Positions 1 to 6,700 of a stretch of DNA of 14,437 bases are shown piece by piece. The translations under genes and the position numbers were made by a program. This stretch comes from Chloroflexi bacterium UBA4733 (lineage in GTDB: Bacteria > Chloroflexota > UBA4733). The notes under the pieces are model-generated. The model searched no databases and was not told the origin of the DNA. It worked only from the letters and a program-made list of their open reading frames with translations. Within the stretch, counting starts at the first letter, position 1, and each line of letters begins with the position of its first letter. Where the stretch lies: assembly GCA_002404055.1 (NCBI GenBank), contig DHIZ01000286.1:1-14437 (forward strand), written 5' to 3'.

Positions 1-74
1 CCCAGCGCCAGCAGCGACATCGGCAGCACCGGCTTGCGTCCGGCGCTACTGGCCGGGTTGTAGAGGATCAGCAT
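1..74 (-). CDS. Radical SAM / B12-binding protein, N-terminal fragment (cut by window edge)
   Basis: Only the first 24 complete codons are in the window, reading MLILYNPASSAGRKPVLPMS and continuing LLAL. This is the typical opening beta-strand and loop of the cobalamin-binding domain that precedes a radical SAM core (pattern hhLhNPp.s..KPhlPhSLLALa). The ATG is at 74-72. A purine-rich GGACGGAGA (89-81 on the minus strand) sits 6 nt upstream as a ribosome binding site. The gene runs off the left edge. Its upstream neighbour is now an insertion sequence whose end lies 16 bp before the start codon. The native promoter or upstream operon partner (probably the PP2C phosphatase) has therefore been displaced, and expression may be reduced or may depend on the element. 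The substrate cannot be judged from 25 residues. The family call rests on a short but characteristic sequence. Confidence 0.6.
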   Translation of the reverse strand, partial: MLILYNPASSAGRKPVLPMSLLAL

Positions 75-90
75 TGGCGGTCTCCGTCCG

Positions 91-128
91 TAGGGGCAGG
101 CCCCTGTGCCATTGGAACCAACTTAACA
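91..128 (+). repeat. Left terminal inverted repeat of the IS element
   Basis: The 38-bp repeat starts TAGGGGCAGGCCCC and ends CCAACTTAACA. It pairs with 1564-1600 read in reverse complement. Differences are one extra T (position 105 region) and two substitutions in the middle. The base just outside (G90) also matches the other end, so the true tip could be one base further out. Confidence 0.85.
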
Positions 129-193
129 GAATAACGGGGCGTCGGTTTGCTACGCTTTGGCTGTGCCCCGGAGGCACGGACAGGAGCGGTGGC

Positions 194-1558
194 ATGGCGA
201 CGACGCTGGCAGCCCTGGACGGGAGAGCGGAGGGGGCGCCTGGGGCGGCGGACCAGGCGGTGGTGGGGGACATCGAGGTCTTCGTGCGGGAGATGGTGGA
301 GGCGTTCGGTCGGGAGCAGCCGGAGCCGATCGCGGCGAACGGCGTGCGTGGCCCCGGTCGACCGAAGGTGCTGCCCGCCTTGGCGCTGTGGGCGGGCGTG
401 CTGGTGTGCGTGCTGCGGGGGATGCCGCAGCAGTCGGCGCTGTGGCGGCTCTTGAGTGCGCGGGGGTTGTGGCAGTACCCGCGCTTCCCGGTGACGGACC
501 AGGCCGTGTACAACCGGCTGGAGCGGGATGGCACCGCTCCCTTGGAGCGGTTGTTCGCCCAGGTCAGCGCGGTCCTGGCGACGCGGCTGGCGCCGTATGC
601 CCAGCGGACGCTGGCGCCCTTCGCCACGGAGGTGGTCGCGCTGGACCAGACCACCCTCGACCAAGTCGCACGTTGGCTGCCGGCCTTGCGCGGCGCGCCA
701 GCCGGCGACGCCCACCTGTTGCCCGGCAAACTCGCCGGGCTGTTCGATCTGCGCCGCCAACAATGGCGCACCCTTCTGCCGATTGCCAACGTCCACCAGA
801 ATGAGAAGGTGGCTGCCCCCGAACTGCTGGCGGACCTGCCCAAGGGCAGCCTGATCCTGGCCGACCTGGGCTACTTCGCCTTCGCCTGGTTCGACCGGCT
901 GACCGATGCCGGCCAGTTCTGGCTGTCTCGCCTGCGCAACAAGACCAGCTATACCCTCGTCCACACCTTCTATCATCGCGGCGACACCCTGGACGCCATC
1001 GTCTGGCTGGGCGAACATCGGGCCGACCGCGCCAAACACGCCGTCCGCCTGGTCCAGTTCACGGTCGGCGGCCATCTCTATCGCTACATGACCAACGTCC
1101 TGGACCCCCAGCGGTTCTCACCCGCCGACATGGCCCGGCTGTATGCGCGGCGCTGGGATATCGAACTGGCCATCAAGCTCTGCAAACGCGAACTGCATCT
1201 GCATCTCCTGTGGTCGGCCAAGCCCGTGGTCATCGCCCAGCAAGTCTGGGCCGTCCTGCTCATCGCCCAGATCCTCCAAGCCCTGCGCTTGGAAATCGCC
1301 GGCAAGGCCGGCGTCGATCCCTTCGACGTCTCCCTGCCCCTCCTGGTCCAGTACCTGCCCCAGTTCATCGCCGATGGTCACGACCCCGTCGCCACCATTG
1401 TCGAACTCGGACGCGCCACCGGCTTTATCCGCCCCTCCTCCCGCACCAAGATCTCCGCTCCCACCATCCCACCAGAGGACCTCATCCCGCTCCCGCCTGA
1501 CACTGCCCTCCAACGCCCCCACCGCTACGCCCAGCGCAAGTGCGGCCCCAGACCATGA
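194..1558 (+). CDS. IS4-family DDE transposase
   Basis: This 454-aa transposase catalyses cut-and-paste movement of the surrounding element by an RNase-H-fold DDE mechanism. The three acidic residues are visible. D151 is in ALDQTTLDQ, D224 is in LILADLGYF, and E324 is in YARRWDIELAIKLCK. The last matches the IS4 signature Y-x2-R-x3-E-x6-K exactly. The residues after D224 (FDRL, then FWLSRLRNKTSY) are the usual IS4 segment following the second aspartate. The start was chosen at ATG 194 because AGGAG at 182-186 lies 7 nt upstream. The longer reading frame back to a TTG at 74 would begin outside the left inverted repeat, so it cannot belong to the element. The stop is TGA 1556-1558, five bases before the right repeat. 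No frameshift or stop interrupts the gene. The IS4 family call is firm; the subgroup is not determined. Confidence 0.9.
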   Translation: MATTLAALDGRAEGAPGAADQAVVGDIEVFVREMVEAFGREQPEPIAANGVRGPGRPKVLPALALWAGVLVCVLRGMPQQSALWRLLSARGLWQYPRFPVTDQAVYNRLERDGTAPLERLFAQVSAVLATRLAPYAQRTLAPFATEVVALDQTTLDQVARWLPALRGAPAGDAHLLPGKLAGLFDLRRQQWRTLLPIANVHQNEKVAAPELLADLPKGSLILADLGYFAFAWFDRLTDAGQFWLSRLRNKTSYTLVHTFYHRGDTLDAIVWLGEHRADRAKHAVRLVQFTVGGHLYRYMTNVLDPQRFSPADMARLYARRWDIELAIKLCKRELHLHLLWSAKPVVIAQQVWAVLLIAQILQALRLEIAGKAGVDPFDVSLPLLVQYLPQFIADGHDPVATIVELGRATGFIRPSSRTKISAPTIPPEDLIPLPPDTALQRPHRYAQRKCGPRP

Positions 1559-1563
1559 TGCTA

Positions 1564-1600
1564 TGTTAAGTTGGTCCCGATGGCACGGGGCCTGCCCCTA
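1564..1600 (-). repeat. Right terminal inverted repeat of the IS element
   Basis: The 37-bp inverted partner of 91-128. Read on the minus strand it begins TAGGGGCAGGCCCCGTGCC. Its first three bases (TAG, 1600-1598) are in frame with the adjacent phosphatase gene and act as that gene's stop codon. Confidence 0.85.
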
Positions 1601-2587
1601 CAGGCCCCCACCGAACAAACCAAAGTACACCACCCCGCCGAGCGCCAGCAGCGCCAGGAGCAGGAGGGCCAGTACCACGTAGTTGACCCCGCGTCTCTCG
1701 CGCATTCCCCGTTCACCGTACCGCGCAACATGCCGTCCCTTTGGGGGTAGGTCACCGTCCGTCGGGCCTGGCAGCAAGGCATCACTGCTCCCCACGACAG
1801 CACTGCGCTCGGGCTCGGGGATGCTACCGGTGAGGTCCGGCAGCGGCCGGGTGACGGCGGCCCGCGTCGGTTCGGCACCGTCGCTGAGGATGCGCGCGAT
1901 CACGACTGTCGCATTGTCGGGTGCGCCACGCGCTCGCACCGCCTCCACGAGCTCAGCGCTGCCCTGAGATGCCGAGTTGGCACAGGCGCCGACGAGCTCT
2001 TCGTCGCTCACCAGGTTGTGTACGCCATCGGAGCAGAGCAACAGGGCGTCACCCACCGAAAGGGGGCACGATCCGCCATCGGTGGGCACTGCGTCTTCCA
2101 GACCAAGGGCACGGGTAATGAGATTGCGGCTCCTGGAGTTCCGCGCTTCCACCGCCGTCATACGTCCGGCCCGCACTTCCTCAGCCACCCAGGAGTGGTC
2201 GGTCGTCAACTGGCGAGCCGTGCCATCCCTGACGAGATACATGCGGCTGTCGCCGACGTGAACGAACTGCGCCTGCCCGTCGTGAATGATAACGCAGGTA
2301 ACCGTTGTACCCATTCCTCGGTGGTTCGCCTCGGCCCGGGAGCGCCGGTAAATTTCGGCATTGGCAGTGGCGACGGCCGCCGCCAGCTCGGCGCCCATTT
2401 CCACCCCACGCACGACGGCGTCAACCGCCAGCGTCGCCGCCAGGTCGCCGGAAGCATAGCCGCCCATACCATCGGCTACCACGCAGAGCACGTCGCCGCC
2501 AGGGAGGTCATGACGAATCGTGTAGCGATCGTCATTATGGGTTCGGACCATGCCGACATCGGAGCATCCATCCACATCGAGCAGCAT
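1598..2587 (-). CDS. PP2C-type protein serine/threonine phosphatase, C-terminally membrane-anchored
   Basis: A 329-aa Mg2+/Mn2+-dependent phosphatase of the PrpC/Stp type, which removes phosphate from Ser/Thr of proteins and usually opposes Hanks-type kinases. Visible motifs in order are DVGMVRTHNDD (10-20, metal-binding Asp at the end), VADGMGGYASG (37-47, metal-binding D39/G40), GMGTTVT, VGDSRMYL, DHSWVAEEV, NLITRALG, LLLCSDGVHNLV and GAPDNATVV (metal-binding Asp). A linker of about 60 residues follows, then one hydrophobic segment (about 303-323). The catalytic domain should face the cytoplasm, tethered by a tail anchor. The start is ATG 2587-2585. A TATACT box (2600-2595) sits so close that the transcript may be leaderless. 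The stop TAG lies inside the IS terminal repeat, so the original C-terminus was altered by the insertion. Without the element the frame would continue 14 codons to a TAG at 48-46, overlapping the radical SAM start. The catalytic domain is untouched and the enzyme should work. Confidence 0.88.
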   Translation of the reverse strand: MLLDVDGCSDVGMVRTHNDDRYTIRHDLPGGDVLCVVADGMGGYASGDLAATLAVDAVVRGVEMGAELAAAVATANAEIYRRSRAEANHRGMGTTVTCVIIHDGQAQFVHVGDSRMYLVRDGTARQLTTDHSWVAEEVRAGRMTAVEARNSRSRNLITRALGLEDAVPTDGGSCPLSVGDALLLCSDGVHNLVSDEELVGACANSASQGSAELVEAVRARGAPDNATVVIARILSDGAEPTRAAVTRPLPDLTGSIPEPERSAVVGSSDALLPGPTDGDLPPKGRHVARYGERGMRERRGVNYVVLALLLLALLALGGVVYFGLFGGGL

Positions 2588-2594
2588 GGTGGCG

Positions 2595-2600
2595 AGTATA
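2595..2600 (-). promoter_or_regulatory. Putative -10 box for the PP2C gene (leaderless transcript)
   Basis: TATACT on the minus strand (5 of 6 to TATAAT), ending 7 bp before the ATG at 2587. A start site 6-8 bp downstream would fall on or next to the start codon. No convincing -35 box is present at 16-18 bp (the best hexamer is CTGGAT), and no Shine-Dalgarno sequence precedes the ATG. Both points agree with leaderless initiation. Confidence 0.4.
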
Positions 2601-2603
2601 CCG

Positions 2604-2612
2604 TGCTATGAT
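2604..2612 (+). promoter_or_regulatory. Putative extended -10 promoter for the isomerase-ATPase cluster
   Basis: TGCTATGAT on the plus strand is a TGn extension followed by TATGAT (5 of 6 to consensus). It lies about 38 bp upstream of the ATG at 2650 and would give a leader of roughly 30 nt. No good -35 hexamer exists 17 bp upstream, as expected for an extended -10 promoter. It lies only 6 bp from the opposing -10 box of the phosphatase gene, so the two polymerases should exclude each other. Confidence 0.4.
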
Positions 2613-2649
2613 TCCGCATCCAGCACAACGAGTAGTGGCGGAGGCAGGC

Positions 2650-3699
2650 ATGGCAGAACGAATCAAGAACAGCGTTGGCATCTGGGCCTTTGGGTCGAAC
2701 GCCACCCGCTTTGTGCCCGGTGGCTATCACCCGGCGGCCAATGATGAAACGATGGAACAGCGCACCGAGCGCGCCGTCACTGGCCTCGGTGACCTCGTCG
2801 ACGGCTTCGAGTACCACTACCCCACGGAGGTCGACGAGCACAACCTGCCGGCCGTCCAGCGTATCCTCGGCAAGAAGGATATCTACTGTCTGGCGCTGGG
2901 TCTCTTTTCTGTTCCTGACTATGCCCTGGGTTCGCTCATCAACCCGGATCGCGCTCTCCGCCAACGGGCGCTCGATACGGCGAAGGCCGGCATCGACATG
3001 GCTGCCCAGATATCCGCGCACTTCATCATCTGGCCGGGAGCGGAAGGCTACAACTACCCCTTCCAGGCCGATTACCGGCAGATATGGGAGGACTTCATCG
3101 ACGGTATGGCGCAACTGGTGGCCCATGCCGCCAGCAAGGGCGTGAAGGTGCTGCTGGAGCACAAGAACAGCGAGCCGGCGATGCGCATCCTGATGCGCGA
3201 CCTGGGTATGGCCATGTGGCTGATTCGCAAGATCGCCGATCGCGGTGTGGATACCAGCAACGTCCAGGTCAATATGGACTGGCAACACCTCATCATGAAT
3301 GGCGAGAACCTGCCGGAATACGCCATGATCTTGCATCAGGAGGGCCTGCTCGGGCACCAGCACGGCAACAGCGGCTGGGGCCAGTTCGACGACGACAACA
3401 TGGTCGGCGCATCGTTTTTCATGCAGACGCTGGGACTGGCAAAGACCCTGCAGGAAGTCGGCTACGGTAGCCACGGTGAACGCATCGGTTACGATCTCTT
3501 CCCGTATACCGAGGATCAGGTGGCGGCCGTGCGGCAAAGCATTATCCAATGGGAGTTCATCGACCACCTGGCGCGCAAAATCGACACGGCCGCGCTCCAT
3601 CAGGCGCAAAATCAGCGCGATGCTGTGCGCGCCTATCAGGTGGTGTACGAAGCCCTTGGGCTGAATCAACGCTTTATCGATGGTCTCAGGCGAGCGTAA
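2650..3699 (+). CDS. Xylose-isomerase-like TIM-barrel enzyme (sugar isomerase/epimerase family)
   Basis: A 349-aa cytoplasmic protein of the xylose isomerase-like superfamily, predicted to interconvert aldose and ketose sugars with two divalent metals. The substrate is unknown. Landmarks that follow the XylA order are WPGAEGY (compare W-GREGYE), LLEHKNSEP (E170, compare EPKPNEP), NMDWQH (D210/H213, where XylA has E-x2-H), a DDD cluster (247-249, the second metal-site aspartates) and YDLFPYTED (D282, compare FDAKPR). The metal ligands are therefore kept or conservatively replaced, but the signature motifs differ from true xylose isomerase. The protein is shorter than the usual 390-440 residues. 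The start is ATG 2650, with GGAGG at 2640-2644 five bases upstream. The frame is open further upstream to 2305, but that stretch is antisense to the phosphatase. The stop lies 34 nt before the ATPase gene with no terminator between, suggesting co-transcription. Rhamnose isomerase or tagatose-epimerase-like activity is possible. Confidence 0.75.
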   Translation: MAERIKNSVGIWAFGSNATRFVPGGYHPAANDETMEQRTERAVTGLGDLVDGFEYHYPTEVDEHNLPAVQRILGKKDIYCLALGLFSVPDYALGSLINPDRALRQRALDTAKAGIDMAAQISAHFIIWPGAEGYNYPFQADYRQIWEDFIDGMAQLVAHAASKGVKVLLEHKNSEPAMRILMRDLGMAMWLIRKIADRGVDTSNVQVNMDWQHLIMNGENLPEYAMILHQEGLLGHQHGNSGWGQFDDDNMVGASFFMQTLGLAKTLQEVGYGSHGERIGYDLFPYTEDQVAAVRQSIIQWEFIDHLARKIDTAALHQAQNQRDAVRAYQVVYEALGLNQRFIDGLRRA

Positions 3700-3733
3700 T
3701 TTGGCGAAAATCCGGTTAGGGTAGACAAAGACA

Positions 3734-6700
3734 GTGGACACTGCTGTCAGTGAACGGCCGCAGGTTGTTCACTCCTCGCCTGGTCGTCTCCGCTTGCACG
3801 TCAGTCCCTGGCCTCCTGAGCGCGAGGCGGAACTTGAACGCAGACTACGGGACGTTGAGGGCGTCACCAGCGTCCGGGTGAACCGCATCACGGGTAACGC
3901 GCTGGTGCTCTACGACACACAACGTACGGTTGCGGACCGCATTCTCGCTGCCGCGGCAGTCCTTCAAGAAGCGGATGCGCCGTCGGATGTCGAGGAAAAT
4001 GTCACCCCCCATGCTTCGACGCGGGCGCCGCACGCCCTTGTCGAACGCGAGGGTCTGCCCTTTGCCAGCGTCCTCCGCCTGGGCCGCGTCCAGCGCGCGC
4101 GAATCACCGTGCGCGGTATGGACAGAGACCCGGCGCTGGCGCAACAGGTCGTGGACCGGCTGCACCGCCACCCGGGCATCCGAGCGACCGCCAGCACCTT
4201 GACCGGTCGGGTGCTGGTGGAGTTTCGCGACCACCAGACGGAGCTGGATGATGTTCTGGCCACGATTGCCGATATCGAACTGCCGGATTTTGGTGTGGAA
4301 GACCGCCCCACCCATCCCCTTGATCCGGCGCCGTTGCTGCAAAGTACCCTGCGCCTGACAGCGTCCATCCTGGGTTTCGGTTTCCTGGCAGCTCGACGTA
4401 CCCTCGCCGGTGGCGAGATAACCGCACTCTCCGCCGGGGCCGCGCAAACCGCCGGCATTGTCTCCATTGTCCAGGCCTTCCCGATAACGCGCTTTGGTTT
4501 GCGCGAAGTACTGGGACGAAACGTGACCGACTTCGCGGTCGGCGGGGTGAACATCGTCGCCCTGTCGCTCTCCGCAAACCCGTTGGGTCTCGCGCTCGCC
4601 GGAGCTGAGGCCTTGCGCCTGGTCACGGAAGTCGTGGCTCGGCGCGCCGCCTGGCGGCAGCACGAACGGGGTGAAGCTGATCACATGCCCGCACACCGCG
4701 GTGCGACCGTTCGCCTGGATGCCGGGGACCGGGTTTCGCTGGATGCCACTGTCATTGAGGGCACGGCAACGGCGCTGGGGGCAGATGGACTGCCGGCGTC
4801 ACTGACAGCCGGCGCCGCTATCCAGGCCGGCGATCGCATCTACGGCGGTCCCCTGCTCGTGCGGCTGGAGGCCGACACGTCGTTCCCCCTGGAATCGCGC
4901 CAGGAGCCACCGACGCCGACGTTGCTGGATCGCTACACGGAAAACCTGGCGCCGGTTTCGCTGGCCTACGCCGCCACCCTCGGCGTCCTTACCCGATCGC
5001 CACTGGGTGCACTCGCCGGTCTGGCCCTCGTCAACCCACGCGCCGCGATCATCGGGGCGGAAGCAGCGACAACAGGTGCGGCCGCGCGCATGCTGCGCGC
5101 CGGCGTGGTCATCGTCGGCACCAGGCCGGAGCGCGGTGGGCGGACCCCCGACGTGTTGTTGCTCGATGGGCCTCGTGTCCTCACGGATGGCCTGGAAGCG
5201 TCAAGTGTCGTTCCCCTGGCCGACGGTTATGACGCCACTGCCGTGCTGACTCTGGCCGCTGCCGTGGCGGCCGCCGCCGGTTCACCCTGGGGCGGCGCGC
5301 TCCGTGCCTCCGCCGACCTGGATATGCGCGACGGCTCGTTTGACGGCAGTACAGCGACGGCGGCGCTCGAGGGTGTCCGCTACACGCTGGGGCCCGCCGG
5401 CGACCACGATCTGCCGGCAACGGAGCGCCAGCGTGGACGCGGCGCCGTCCTGCTGGCGCTCCGTCGTGACGGTGACGACCGCCCTATCGCGATTGTTACC
5501 TTGCGCCCGCGTTTGGCCCCCGGCGTACACAGTCTCCTGCAACTTTGCCGTCGACACGGTACTGAAGTAGGCATGCTGCCACGCGGCAATAACGCTGCCT
5601 CTGTCGCCCTTGCCCGGCGTGCCGGCGTGCCGCTGTTGCTGGACGACGACCTGGCAACTGCCGTGCGGAGCCGCCAGGAGCAGGGCGCGGTCGTAGCCGT
5701 GCTGTCCGACAGCGCGCAGGCAGCGGAGGCGTTTGCCGTCTGTGACGTGGCCATCGGGCTGTCTTCCGGGCGGAGCAGTCGCTTCGCGGCGCGCGTCGAC
5801 TTTCTGGCGCCGGACCTCGCCGCGGTTGGAGCGATTATCGCAGCGACGGCGCGGGCACGGTCGGCAACGCGGGACTCCGTTGCCTACTCAGTCCTCGCCA
5901 ATATCGCCGGCGCCGTTTGGGGGCTGGCCGGGAGACCCGGCTTCGAGCGCGCGTCCCTTGCTGTGACTGGCGCGGCACTTGTAGCGATTGCCGATGGCTG
6001 GGCACGGCTGCGCGGCGGCGATCGCCCCCTGTCAGCGCTGGCGCGGGTGGTCGACCCACAACCCGAACGTTGGGGCCGGCGCTCCGCCGACGAGGTTCTC
6101 GCCGCGTTCGAGGCGTCGCCCGATGGCCTCACCTCGTTGGCAGCAACGGCGCGACAGGGTGGCGTTGTCGCGCCCGCCAATGAACGGAGGCTGTGGCCAA
6201 CGCTTTTCGCGCAACTCAGCTCCCCGGTCACCGTGATCTTGTTGGTCGGCGCGGGCGTCTCGGCGGCGCTGGGCTCGCTCCTCGACGTGGTGCTGATCGT
6301 CGGGACCATCGGTGTCGGCGTGGCTGTCGGCGCGTGGCAGGAGCGGCGCGCCGACCAATCGGCCGCCACCCTGAGGCGACTCAATGCAGCAACCGGTTTG
6401 GTGCTGAGAGACGGCCAGCCGGTTCACCTGGCCACCGGGCAGATCGTACCGGGCGACATCCTGTTGCTGGCGCCCGGCGACCATGTAGTGGCCGACGCCC
6501 GGTTGCTCAGCGCACATAACCTGGAAGTTGACGAGTCGGCGCTCACGGGGGAATCCTTGCCGGCAGCGAAGTCTCCCGACGGGCTGAGCGAGGCCGGCCG
6601 GATCGTGCTGGAAGGTAGCGACATCACGGTGGGCAGCGGCCGCGCCGTCGTAGTCGCGGTAGGACGAGCCACCCGCCTCGGTGCGACATCGGCCGCCCTC

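Larger units (their letters stand above)
91..1600 (+). mobile_element. IS4-family insertion sequence, apparently intact
   Basis: A 1510-bp element bounded by imperfect terminal inverted repeats at 91-128 and 1564-1600. They match at about 35 of 38 positions, with one single-base indel and two substitutions. It carries one uninterrupted transposase gene on the plus strand that keeps all catalytic motifs, so it looks potentially active. The outermost bases TAGGGGCAGGCCCC contain a small palindrome (GGGGC-AG-GCCCC). No target-site duplication is visible: the flanks ending at 90 and beginning at 1601 share no direct repeat. The copy may therefore have lost its duplication by recombination or deletion, or belong to a group that makes none. 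It lies between two minus-strand genes and is oriented opposite to both. Confidence 0.85.

Noticed and set aside
74..193. Upstream extension of the transposase frame to TTG 74
   Set aside because: It begins outside the IS inverted repeat and has no ribosome site; ATG 194 with AGGAG fits.
2305..2649. N-terminal extension of the isomerase frame
   Set aside because: It is antisense to the well-supported phosphatase gene; ATG 2650 has GGAGG at ideal spacing and starts the family fold.
2476..3741. Minus-strand frame of 421 codons opposite the isomerase gene
   Set aside because: Shadow of the isomerase; the isomerase frame carries recognisable metal-site motifs and a ribosome site.
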